Virus record (IMG/VR): IMGVR_UViG_3300042879_004946
Coordinates: 44,458 to 108,457 of that record
DNA from: a virus
Strand: one strand, 5' to 3'
DNA length: 64,000 nt
Shown: in pieces, positions 57,450 to 63,999 of the stretch
How the letters are laid out: each line of letters begins with the position of its first letter
Numbering within the stretch: the first letter of the stretch is position 1
Translations under genes and position numbers: made by a program
Notes under the pieces: model-generated
The model's database searches: none
What the model was told of the DNA's origin: nothing
Seen by the model: the letters and a program-made list of their open reading frames with translations, nothing else

Positions 57450-58047
57450 TATCTTTTGATTCTAATAATGTCAAACTAAAAGAATTACCATGTATTTTTG
57501 CTGCTTTTTTACATATTGACATAAAAGCATCAAAATCCATAACTCTTTTAAAAACTAAACAACCTGCTGACCAATTTTCCACCCAGGTAGAATCACGGCC
57601 AGCTTTATGTATATTAATACCGTATAAGCCTTCAGTTATCTTGTTTTCATCATATTCTAGATCAAAATCATCATCACGATAAACTTTAACATTTCTTTGT
57701 TGGCGAAGGGCTTCGTATCTGCCTTGATGTAATCCTATTGTGTGTGAACCTCGGTATTGTCCAGGTATTAATCTAGCACAACCACCAGTTATACCCATTT
57801 TTTGCCATTCTAACATACTTTTTTTACCTGGGTCTGTTGTTGCTGACCAAATATGGAATTTCCAAATACCATTTTCTTTATAAGAAATGGTTAACCAATC
57901 ATCAAATACATTAGTGACATTTTTACCTGTTGAGGAATTTCTAATACCTATGATATTAACATCGTAACCTTTGTTTTCCGCATCTTCAAACCAAACGTAA
58001 CCTTTTGATTTTACGGTCTTTTCGATTTGCTCTCTTGTATAACTCAT
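57427..58047 (-). CDS. L,D-transpeptidase-like protein
   Basis: A 206-residue protein. GINIHKAG (His147) followed by WSAGCLVF (Ser160-x-Gly-Cys163) fits the YkuD H-x(12-17)-[S/T]-x-G-C catalytic motif. ITGGCARLIPGQYRGSHTIG precedes it. These enzymes act on peptidoglycan peptides. In a phage it may work in lysis or in wall modification. No signal peptide is seen, so export would need a holin or entry with the virion. Confidence 0.65.
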   Translation of the reverse strand: MSYTREQIEKTVKSKGYVWFEDAENKGYDVNIIGIRNSSTGKNVTNVFDDWLTISYKENGIWKFHIWSATTDPGKKSMLEWQKMGITGGCARLIPGQYRGSHTIGLHQGRYEALRQQRNVKVYRDDDFDLEYDENKITEGLYGINIHKAGRDSTWVENWSAGCLVFKRVMDFDAFMSICKKAAKIHGNSFSLTLLESKDIISLDRL

Positions 58048-58063
58048 GACATTTATTTTAATA

Positions 58064-58073
58064 AATAAATATC
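58064..58073 (-). promoter_or_regulatory. Candidate late promoter (GATATTTATT)
   Basis: GATATTTATT on the minus strand lies 16 bases before the start at 58047. Confidence 0.45.
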
Positions 58074-58103
58074 ATGAATTTTACCTTTTAAAAGATTATA
58101 TGT

Positions 58104-58190
58104 CTAGTAATCGATAAATTGAGTATCCCCATTAGGTGACATCACAATATAACCACCTTTCACTCCATTTATTATAGTAATTTCCCACAT
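58104..58190 (-). CDS. Mini-ORF, 28 residues
   Basis: MWEITIINGVKGGYIVMSPN... ends in TAG. It is 4 bases downstream of the 47-residue ORF and looks like a single beta-hairpin. Coding is plausible because of composition and close spacing, but not certain. Confidence 0.4.
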   Translation of the reverse strand: MWEITIINGVKGGYIVMSPNGDTQFIDY

Positions 58191-58194
58191 AATT

Positions 58195-58338
58195 TTATTT
58201 TTTTATTGAAATATATAAACCATTATACCATCCGAAAATTTCAGTATCAAATTCTCGGTTTTTTTTAAAATCTTTAAAATCAATTTCGATTTCTATAAAA
58301 AAAGATTCATTTGGGAACCTTGCTAATATTTTTTTCAT
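58195..58338 (-). CDS. Mini-ORF, 47 residues
   Basis: MKKILARFPNESFFIEIEID... is basic at the start and aromatic at the end (FGWYNGLYISIKK). It follows 58365-58940 by 26 bases and has an ATG after an A/T-rich leader. It is too small for domain assignment. Confidence 0.5.
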   Translation of the reverse strand: MKKILARFPNESFFIEIEIDFKDFKKNREFDTEIFGWYNGLYISIKK

Positions 58339-58364
58339 ATAAATTAATTAATTTTAGTTTATAT

Positions 58365-58940
58365 TTATAACTTTACTTTTTCAATTATATTTTTTACTTG
58401 TTGTAAATTAAACTCACAGTCTCTTTTGTATCTTTGTAATCTATCAATTATATAGTATTGTTCATGTTTATCATCTATTAGATTTTCATCGGTAGTTGGG
58501 TACCCGCTATGTAATGTCCAATAATCTTTATGAATATAAATTGGGTTTAATTTACTTTGTGGTGGTCTTATTAACATAATTGTACCACCATCCCTAATAG
58601 TTGATATATTGTATATTGACCATAGGACACCACCTTCTTTAACATACTCTTTAATATAACCTTCTTTTTCAAAAATATCAACTTCTGGGAATATAAGTTT
58701 AGCTGAATTATTTGGTGTAAAGTTTACCCTATCGTATCCTGATGTTATAATTTCGAAATCAACTTCCAAACCTTCTTTAAGTACGTTATATTTAATTTCA
58801 CCATCTTTAATGTACTTGATTGAATTACTATCATTAGATAGTTCTGTATAAGACCAATGCCATCCGTGACCGAATGAATGTAAATCGGACCATTTTACCA
58901 TCCAAATGCCTTGTTCGTCCCTTGTTAATATTCCTTTCAT
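58365..58940 (-). CDS. Hypothetical protein
   Basis: A 191-residue protein with SH3-like strands at the start (IWMVKWSDLHSFGHGWHWSY) and a helical C-terminus (YKRDCEFNLQQVKNIIEKV). No known family. It lies 23 bases after the thymidylate synthase gene. Confidence 0.55.
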   Translation of the reverse strand: MKGILTRDEQGIWMVKWSDLHSFGHGWHWSYTELSNDSNSIKYIKDGEIKYNVLKEGLEVDFEIITSGYDRVNFTPNNSAKLIFPEVDIFEKEGYIKEYVKEGGVLWSIYNISTIRDGGTIMLIRPPQSKLNPIYIHKDYWTLHSGYPTTDENLIDDKHEQYYIIDRLQRYKRDCEFNLQQVKNIIEKVKL

Positions 58941-58963
58941 AACTTAATTTTTTATTATATAAC

Positions 58964-59836
58964 TTATATCGCTAACTCTAATTTTGAATTTAATTTAGTG
59001 ATGCCTTCCGTTCCAACAATTTCAAAATCATCAATAATGTAATGATAAAAATTCTTATTTTCTTTTAAGATTAATTTTGGTTGAATATCCAATGGTGTTT
59101 TATTTAATAACTCGGAAACCGCATCAAAATGTCTGTCGTAAATGTGAAGATTCTGAACCAAATGACAAAATTTACCAACCTTGTAATTGCAATGTTGAGC
59201 AACCATCATTAAAAGAGCCAGATATTGTACCTTATTAATGTAACCGGCAACTAAATAATCTGATGAGCGTTGAATTAATGTCATATCAAGAATTAATCCG
59301 TCGCCGCTCTTTCTTACCGAAAACATAACTTCATAAGCACAAGGATGGAGCCCTTTTGTTTCCTCCAGATCTGAATACTGGTACATATTAATAATGTGTC
59401 TACGACTAAATGGATCTTTTAATAAACCACTCAATAATTTATCCATCAATTGGTATTTAGCGATCGTTCTTCCGTATCTTTGGCCAATTGTACCATCACC
59501 AATGTCCCATTCGTCCCACCAATTAATTCCCATTTTATGGGCAACATCAAGTGATGATGATTGTTCTTGGTATATCCAAAATACTTCACTTATTCCCGTC
59601 TTAATTGCGGTGTTTCTTATAGTTGGAATAGGAAATTCCCCTTTTGATATATCATATTCTTCAAACACTTGTGTTATAAATCTAGAATAAGCTGGTGTTC
59701 CGTCAGGGTATTTTGGCCTTGGATTTTCATCCCAAGAACCTTCTGACATAATTTTTTGAATATTTTGGATATAGTATTTATCAGCTTTATTAAACATCTT
59801 ATGTGTTTTTATAAGTCCATGAATAGGGTGCTCCAC
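58964..59836 (-). CDS. Thymidylate synthase, ThyA-like
   Basis: A 290-residue enzyme making dTMP from dUMP and methylene-THF. LHPCAYEVMFSV holds the catalytic Cys (classic enzymes have P-C-H). QRSSDYLVAGYINKVQYLALL is the dUMP/folate block with the conserved R-S-x-D and N. HIYDRH is the D-x-H-x-Y-like end block in changed form. DPFSRRHIINMYQYSD gives the R-R motif for the phosphate. The His to Ala change after the Cys is unusual. It pairs functionally with the dUTPase. Confidence 0.85.
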   Translation of the reverse strand: MEHPIHGLIKTHKMFNKADKYYIQNIQKIMSEGSWDENPRPKYPDGTPAYSRFITQVFEEYDISKGEFPIPTIRNTAIKTGISEVFWIYQEQSSSLDVAHKMGINWWDEWDIGDGTIGQRYGRTIAKYQLMDKLLSGLLKDPFSRRHIINMYQYSDLEETKGLHPCAYEVMFSVRKSGDGLILDMTLIQRSSDYLVAGYINKVQYLALLMMVAQHCNYKVGKFCHLVQNLHIYDRHFDAVSELLNKTPLDIQPKLILKENKNFYHYIIDDFEIVGTEGITKLNSKLELAI

Positions 59837-59837
59837 C

Positions 59838-60140
59838 TTAATATGGTGTACTTGTGGTGTTTGTTTTTATTTTACCGCTATTTCTATCAACAAGTTTATT
59901 TCCGATAACACAACCACAAATTCCACTTCCACCATTTTTAGGGTTACAACCACAAATTTCAAAATAAGGAACTTTATCATCAACAGGTTTATTGGTTGGT
60001 TGATTTGGCACAAAAAAGGGTGGTGTTGATTCTGATGCGTATAAATCGATTAGTCTATACACCTCTACTTTAAATTGTGAAATGGTTTCACTCCTTTCAA
60101 ACTCAACTTCAATTAATTTTTTTAAGGTTTCTATATTCAT
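59838..60140 (-). CDS. Small Cys-rich-tailed protein
   Basis: A 100-residue protein. A helical N-terminus (METLKKLIEVEFERSET-like) is followed by a Pro-rich linker and ICGCNPKNGGSGICGCVIGN, where four Cys could hold a metal. It lies 2 bases before the thymidylate synthase start (minus strand). Function is unknown. Confidence 0.5.
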   Translation of the reverse strand: MNIETLKKLIEVEFERSETISQFKVEVYRLIDLYASESTPPFFVPNQPTNKPVDDKVPYFEICGCNPKNGGSGICGCVIGNKLVDRNSGKIKTNTTSTPY

Positions 60141-60176
60141 TTTTCTTTTGTTAATGTGTACACCGAATTTTTAGTT

Positions 60177-60638
60177 TTAATGTGTGTTGTTTATTAAACT
60201 AATGCCATGCTTGATACCGAAAATAAATTCTGAAATTTCGTGGTCTTTTATATTTTCTATAGATTTACCTATAGCAATACCGATTTCATTTCCAATATCG
60301 GAGATATCACCATTATTATATTTAACAATCATAAGCATTTGACTAATACTTTTTAATGTTTTTTGAAAATCGAGTTCTCTATCAGAATGTTCGTAAGCTC
60401 CATCAGGGCCTATTTGAAAATCATCACTAATATATGGAGGTTCTTCTTCCAATCCATCCATTAAAGTAACATCCCAGTGTCCCAATTCTTCTTCATACTC
60501 ATCAAGAGATCTAAGACCGTTATGAGGTGGTGGAAGTTCCATATTAGAAAATTTCCATTCAGACCATTCTTCAAAAGTAAATGTGGATTCTGGATTTTCT
60601 TTAAGATAGTTTTGATATTGTGTTTGTAGAGTACTCAT
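60177..60638 (-). CDS. Hypothetical acidic protein
   Basis: A 153-residue protein with FTFEEWSEWKFSNMELPPPHN at the start and helical ends (FQKTLKSISQMLMIVKYNNG). It contains no known motif. It lies 49 bases downstream of the recombinase gene. Confidence 0.5.
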   Translation of the reverse strand: MSTLQTQYQNYLKENPESTFTFEEWSEWKFSNMELPPPHNGLRSLDEYEEELGHWDVTLMDGLEEEPPYISDDFQIGPDGAYEHSDRELDFQKTLKSISQMLMIVKYNNGDISDIGNEIGIAIGKSIENIKDHEISEFIFGIKHGISLINNTH

Positions 60639-60687
60639 AATTATTTTCTATGCTATAAATATACGAATAAAAATTTAGTAAGCCAAA

Positions 60688-61488
60688 TTAAATGGGTAAA
60701 TTAACTTTGTTTAAGAGTTGATTTGAAACATGTGTGTAAATTTCTGTTGTTTTCACATTAGAGTGTCCTAATATTTTCTGAATTATTTTTAAATCAGTAC
60801 CATTCTCTAAAAGATTTGTTGCACAACTATGTCTCAACTGGTGGATGTGATATTTCTCACCTAAATATTTTTTAACAATTTTATTACAACTCCCTGAACT
60901 ATATTTTAAACTATTCTGACCGTTGAATAGGTACTCTTTAGGTTTATATTTTATAAAATATTCTCTAAGTAATTCCAAAATTTTTTGTGATAGAGGAACC
61001 ACTCTGTCTTTTCTACCTTTGGCGTTTTTAATATGGATAATCATTCTTTTGGAATCGATATCTTCAATTTTAAGGTTAATTACTTCAGACACTCTTAATC
61101 CAACTGAATAGGTTAAAGATAATATTGATTTGTGTTTAATATTTTCAATTTTAGATAATTGTTCTTTAATATATTCTCCATCAATAACCTGTGGTAATTT
61201 CTTCTCTGATTTGGGTCTCTTAAATGAGACTTTATCGTATTTCTTATTAAGTCCGAATTTGTAGAGGAAACGGATTGCATTTATTACTTGATTTTGTTGA
61301 GAAACTGAGGTGAATTGATAATTATCTAAATAAGATTGGAAATCATTAGATGTTAATCTTGTTGGTGGTATTGAAGCACCCTCCAAAAATTGATTTATGT
61401 AAAAAAGGTAGGATTTTATTGATCTATCCGAGTAGTTTAAGTACTTCAATTTTTGATTACAAATTTTGTAATAATCTGTTTTTTTCAT
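60688..61488 (-). CDS. Tyrosine recombinase next to the attC-like array
   Basis: A 266-residue Xer-type recombinase. SAM-like N-terminal domain res 1-~95. Catalytic set visible: Arg132 (GLRVSEV), Lys158 (NAKGRKDR), His216-x2-Arg219 (HQLRHSCATNLLENG), His242 (LGHSNVKTTE), Tyr251 (IYTHVS). The ~20-residue extra domain that marks IntI integron integrases between patch II and HxxR is absent. It points away from the array, as intI does, with a candidate attI core 52 bases from its start. It may move the cassettes; this is inference. Confidence 0.85.
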   Translation of the reverse strand: MKKTDYYKICNQKLKYLNYSDRSIKSYLFYINQFLEGASIPPTRLTSNDFQSYLDNYQFTSVSQQNQVINAIRFLYKFGLNKKYDKVSFKRPKSEKKLPQVIDGEYIKEQLSKIENIKHKSILSLTYSVGLRVSEVINLKIEDIDSKRMIIHIKNAKGRKDRVVPLSQKILELLREYFIKYKPKEYLFNGQNSLKYSSGSCNKIVKKYLGEKYHIHQLRHSCATNLLENGTDLKIIQKILGHSNVKTTEIYTHVSNQLLNKVNLPI

Positions 61489-61514
61489 TACTAAAACATT
61501 GGTTTTAAAGGGTT

Positions 61515-61550
61515 TTTAGCCACTTGTTGATATATGATAGTTATAGTGAA
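61515..61550 (+). other. Candidate attI site
   Basis: GTTATAG at 61540-61546 lies 52 bases from the recombinase start and at the outer end of the first cassette. ATATATGATA to its left is loosely like the right arm of the attC at 61789-61945. No left partner arm is visible, as in attI sites of integrons. The stop codon of 61541-61879 lies in the core. Confidence 0.45.
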
Positions 61551-61879
61551 TTTTGTTTCTTCCACTTATCTAATTCTTCTCGTGTTGGTGCCGAATATAT
61601 ATCTTCGTGTATATTATTGTAGTTTTTTAATTTACCAACATAAATACCCTTATCACCAGCATACATTATACCAACTTCATCTTCTGATAATTCTTTACCT
61701 AAATAATAGTGGAATGTTGGTAAATTAAAACCAACTTTCTTTAATTTTTTAGCAGATTTCTTATCAACTACATCACCAACAAAACTCACTATAACATCAG
61801 ATATATTCAATTTTTTCTTTGAATTTTCTGTAAGGAAGTTCCTAAAGTTGTCAATGTGTTCTCTCATTTCTTTGCTCAT
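61541..61879 (-). CDS. Cassette gene F: leader MSKEMR-HID plus unknown domain
   Basis: A 112-residue protein starting MSKEMREHIDNFRNFLTE|NS, then LNISDV. The start and first ~25 codons lie inside attC F. The first part equals that of 61952-62173 in most positions and ends F-L-T-E, a likely prohead-protease site. The remainder (VKKVGFNLPTFHYYLGKELSEDE-like) is different from the neighbour. A late promoter motif is upstream at 61894-61903. The payload function is unknown. Confidence 0.65.
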   Translation of the reverse strand: MSKEMREHIDNFRNFLTENSKKKLNISDVIVSFVGDVVDKKSAKKLKKVGFNLPTFHYYLGKELSEDEVGIMYAGDKGIYVGKLKNYNNIHEDIYSAPTREELDKWKKQNSL

Positions 61880-61945
61880 AATTTTATTTTATATATAAAT
61901 ATTGAAAATTCAGAAAAAACTAAATATATCTGAGTATCGTTAGTG
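61789..61945 (+). other. attC-like site F (157 bp)
   Basis: Left arm CTATAAC then ATCAGATATATTCA; right arm TAAATATATCTGAGTAT then CGTTAGTG. The arms pair over ~12 bp (TCAGATATATT). The loop holds the promoter, start codon and N-terminal leader of the cassette gene F. Confidence 0.65.
61894..61903 (-). promoter_or_regulatory. Late promoter motif inside attC F
   Basis: AATATTTATA on the minus strand, 14 bases before the ATG at 61879. 61861-61902 is nearly identical to 62155-62196 (about 40 of 42 bases). Confidence 0.55.
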
Positions 61946-61951
61946 ATAATT

Positions 61952-62173
61952 TTATTTTGAATATTTGTGTTTGAACCATTTTTCAAATTCTTCTAACAAT
62001 TCTTCTTCATTATAAGGTTGATTACTAATACTTGTGAAAGCATAGTGTGAAAATGCTTCAAACAAGTCTTTTTTAGTAAAACTATCACTAACATCAGATA
62101 TATTCAAGTTTTCTGATTCAGTTAGTTTAAACTTGTTAAATTTGTCTATGTGTTGTCTCATTTCTTTGCTCAT
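61952..62173 (-). CDS. Cassette gene E: leader MSKEMR-HID plus helical tail
   Basis: A 73-residue protein starting MSKEMRQHIDKFNKFKLTE|SE, then LNISDV, then a short helical part (FEAFSHYAFTSISNQPYNEE) ending FEKWFKHKYSK. The start and leader lie in attC E. The leader is shared with 61541-61879, the tail is not. Late promoter motif at 62188-62197. Confidence 0.65.
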   Translation of the reverse strand: MSKEMRQHIDKFNKFKLTESENLNISDVSDSFTKKDLFEAFSHYAFTSISNQPYNEEELLEEFEKWFKHKYSK

Positions 62174-62230
62174 AATTTTGTTTTATATATAAATATCAGA
62201 AAACCTAAATATATCTGAGAAACGTTAGGT
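62086..62230 (+). other. attC-like site E (145 bp)
   Basis: Left arm CACTAAC then ATCAGATATATT; right arm AAATATATCTGAGAAA then CGTTAGGTGC. Left spacer 1, right spacer 5 bases, as in the others. The loop carries promoter, start and leader of gene E. Confidence 0.7.
62188..62197 (-). promoter_or_regulatory. Late promoter motif inside attC E
   Basis: GATATTTATA on the minus strand, 14 bases before the ATG at 62173; same place as in attC F. Confidence 0.6.
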
Positions 62231-62271
62231 GCAATAAAAAATAAATTTCCCACCGCACCCTACCATCAACA

Positions 62272-62583
62272 TTAGTCCTCAAATTCAAAATATTCATCCT
62301 GTGCTGGAATAATCTTTCCATAAATAGGTTCTGACTTATTCCATTTACCATCAACACAACTGTAAATGATTTTCACAGCCCTTTCATCGTGATAAGGCGG
62401 CAATCCTCCAGTTCTTGAAAATTGTGAAGTTTGAGTGTAAATCATTTCGATTGTTTCTCCTACCTCATTTACCTCTTTGAATACCATTGGATTCCATAAT
62501 CCACCGTGTGCCGTTGTTCCGCTTGCAATCGTTGATGTCATTGCACCTGAAGCTGTGTTTGTTTTAATGTTTAATGTTTCCAT
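62272..62583 (-). CDS. Cassette gene: unknown, GC-richer
   Basis: A 103-residue protein (METLNIKTNTASGAMTSTIA...) with Thr/Ser/Ala-rich start and strands (VKIIYSCVDGKWNKSEPIYG). Base composition is richer in G and C than its neighbours, suggesting a different origin. It lies between attC D and attC E. No family is recognised. Confidence 0.55.
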   Translation of the reverse strand: METLNIKTNTASGAMTSTIASGTTAHGGLWNPMVFKEVNEVGETIEMIYTQTSQFSRTGGLPPYHDERAVKIIYSCVDGKWNKSEPIYGKIIPAQDEYFEFED

Positions 62584-62633
62584 TTTCGTGTTATTTAAAA
62601 TTTAAGCCCACGCTAAATTTATTTTTTACAGAC

Positions 62634-62731
62634 ACCTAACAGCAGGTAGGCAAAATGCCGCTATGAGCCTGAGTGCTTTGATTTAAAATTTGTGGTAAGC
62701 GGCACTATCGCCTACCTGCAAAACGTTAGGC
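62634..62731 (+). other. attC-like site D (98 bp), best stem
   Basis: ACCTAAC, then GCAGGTAGGC at left; GCCTACCTGC, AAAAC, then GTTAGGC at right. Inner segments TGCCGCT and AGCGGCA also pair, with one more base on one side (AAAA against GATAG), like the extrahelical bases of integron attC. It is GC-rich and clearly a folded single-strand site. Confidence 0.8.
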
Positions 62732-62736
62732 ACAAT

Positions 62737-62985
62737 TTATGAAATGGTAATAGGTTTTACTATAACCGTTGCGCCATAACTTGCAAAATCAGTTGCACTA
62801 TATGTACCATCTTTTCGTTCTCTAAGTTCTGTATCTTTATGAAAGAACCTTGTTTTGATATAATTAGTTGCAACTGATTTTGCTTCATCTAAATCAAACT
62901 TATAACCTAATTCTTCAAACACCATTTCATCTGAGTCTCTGGTCGTGTCTGCCAAATTTCGCTCTGTGTAAATTCTATATGCCAT
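62737..62985 (-). CDS. Cassette gene: unknown
   Basis: An 82-residue protein (MAYRIYTERNLADTTRDSDE...). It starts 11 bases from attC C and stops 6 bases from attC D, filling the cassette. It looks like a small mixed alpha/beta protein. Function is unknown. Confidence 0.6.
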   Translation of the reverse strand: MAYRIYTERNLADTTRDSDEMVFEELGYKFDLDEAKSVATNYIKTRFFHKDTELRERKDGTYSATDFASYGATVIVKPITIS

Positions 62986-62995
62986 AATAAACTGT

Positions 62996-63119
62996 GCCTA
63001 ACAAAGTGTATAAGCAATAGCCGTTAGGCATTTTAAACTATTGCAGTTGTTAATATTTAATTTTCTACTTCTAATTAAGTTTTGTGTTCGGCTACTGCTC
63101 ATACACTCAACCGTTATGT
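62996..63119 (+). other. attC-like site C (124 bp)
   Basis: GCCTAAC, AA, then AGTGTATAAGCAATAGCCG at left; CGGCTACTGCTCATACACT, CAACC, then GTTATGT at right. The arms match over 19 positions with two changes. A second core-like GTTAGGC (63023-63029) lies within the loop. Confidence 0.8.
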
Positions 63120-63134
63120 TTAATTTTAAAAATT

Positions 63135-63503
63135 TTATGATTGTTTTATACAAAACTTATCATTTAATTCTTTTGACCATTCTTGTAACGAACCCATATT
63201 GCTATCAACCCTTACCCAATCACCATAAGTTTTGTGTTCCCAATAAATAGAACCATCATATTTTTCATTGTATAAAAACTTACTTTCATTGTCTTGTTTT
63301 TCATTCCAAGTTTCACCATCATTTATCATAAAAGTAATTTTCTCACCTTGTTTAAGTTTTGAAATAATATCTTTTATAGAATATCCTTCTCTGTTAATTG
63401 CTAAATTAACTTTATTTACATTATTGTAATCAAAATCATATTCAAAACTTAAACCACTATCAAGTAAGTTTTTTATTTCTATTTCTGCTTTTTTTGTTTC
63501 CAT
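63135..63503 (-). CDS. Cassette gene: unknown acidic protein
   Basis: A 122-residue protein. The ATG at 63503 (METKKAEIEIKNLLDSG...) is chosen because a longer frame would start inside attC B. It has KLKQGEKITFMINDGETWNE and YWEHKTYGDWVRVDSN, a beta-rich fold. Function is unknown. Confidence 0.6.
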   Translation of the reverse strand: METKKAEIEIKNLLDSGLSFEYDFDYNNVNKVNLAINREGYSIKDIISKLKQGEKITFMINDGETWNEKQDNESKFLYNEKYDGSIYWEHKTYGDWVRVDSNMGSLQEWSKELNDKFCIKQS

Positions 63504-63542
63504 ATATTTATTTTTTATTTGTATAAAATTTTTAAAACTAAA

Positions 63543-63596
63543 ACATAACAACAAATAAAACACATTAAAACGATGTTTTATTTGCAACCGTTATGT
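63543..63596 (+). other. attC-like site B (54 bp)
   Basis: ACATAAC, AA, CAAATAAAACA at left; TGTTTTATTTG, CAACC, GTTATGT at right: an 11-bp perfect stem, left spacer 2, right spacer 5. This is the shortest site, near the minimum size of integron attC. The stop codon of the 63591-63830 gene lies in its right core. Confidence 0.8.
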
Positions 63597-63830
63597 GTAA
63601 TGATTTATAACAATATCACAAAGAATTTTAGAAGTAGTCTTTATATCTTCCACTTGTTTATTTATAAATTCATCTTTAGTAATTATACCTTTCATCAATT
63701 CTTTATGAATTAACGTTATATAAAAATTGTGTCTAATTAATTCCTTTTCGAAATCACTACACATAACATCAGATATATGTAATTTTTTATCTGTGTTATC
63801 AACTTCTGTGTTATTATTTACTTCTTCCAT
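63591..63830 (-). CDS. Cassette gene: unknown
   Basis: A 79-residue protein (MEEVNNNTEVDNTDKKLHISDVM...). The LHISDV segment is encoded by the left arm of attC A and recalls LNISDV in the E and F genes. The C-terminal part is helical (KELMKGIITKDEFINKQVED). No promoter motif of the late type is seen here. The stop TAA lies inside the attC B core. Confidence 0.55.
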   Translation of the reverse strand: MEEVNNNTEVDNTDKKLHISDVMCSDFEKELIRHNFYITLIHKELMKGIITKDEFINKQVEDIKTTSKILCDIVINHYT

Positions 63831-63890
63831 ATTATTTAAGTTTTATGTTTCAATTTAAGAAAAAACTACATATATCTGTGACCGTTATAT
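63771..63890 (+). other. attC-like site A (120 bp)
   Basis: ACATAAC, AT, CAGATATATGTA at left; TACATATATCTGTGA, CC, GTTATAT at right: a 12-bp stem. The loop contains the start of the 63591-63830 gene. Confidence 0.75.
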
Positions 63891-63912
63891 GCAATTTTCA
63901 GTTTGTTTTGAA

Positions 63913-63999
63913 TTATTTAATAAATCTGCATCGCACCCAATAAATAATATCACCATTTGGTTCGTGTTGTGTATATAAAGATAGAAAATAACATTTGGT
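63913..63999 (-). CDS. C-terminal fragment of a further cassette gene (tentative)
   Basis: A frame open from the window edge encodes ...LYTQHEPNGDIIYWVRC..., ending FIK-stop, between attC A and the edge. A second open frame ends in the attC A core. The array therefore seems to go on beyond the window. The start is not in the window. Confidence 0.35.
   Translation of the reverse strand, partial: TKCYFLSLYTQHEPNGDIIYWVRCRFIK

Larger units (their letters stand above)
61489..63890. mobile_element. Integron-like cassette array
   Basis: The region next to the recombinase has seven regular junctions with GTTA cores (61540, 61939, 62224, 62725, 63113, 63590, 63884), six of them right ends of attC-like imperfect palindromes. 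Each palindrome begins YAAC on the left and ends GTTA on the right; the spacer next to the core is 1-2 bases on the left arm and 5 on the right. After each core comes TTAxxxxxAATTTT-like sequence. One small minus-strand gene lies in each unit. GC content varies from unit to unit. Confidence 0.7.

Noticed and set aside
61789-63890. attC-like palindromes as CRISPR repeats or simple terminators
   Set aside because: Arms differ between sites while the end cores and spacing are conserved; several enclose start codons and have no T-run.
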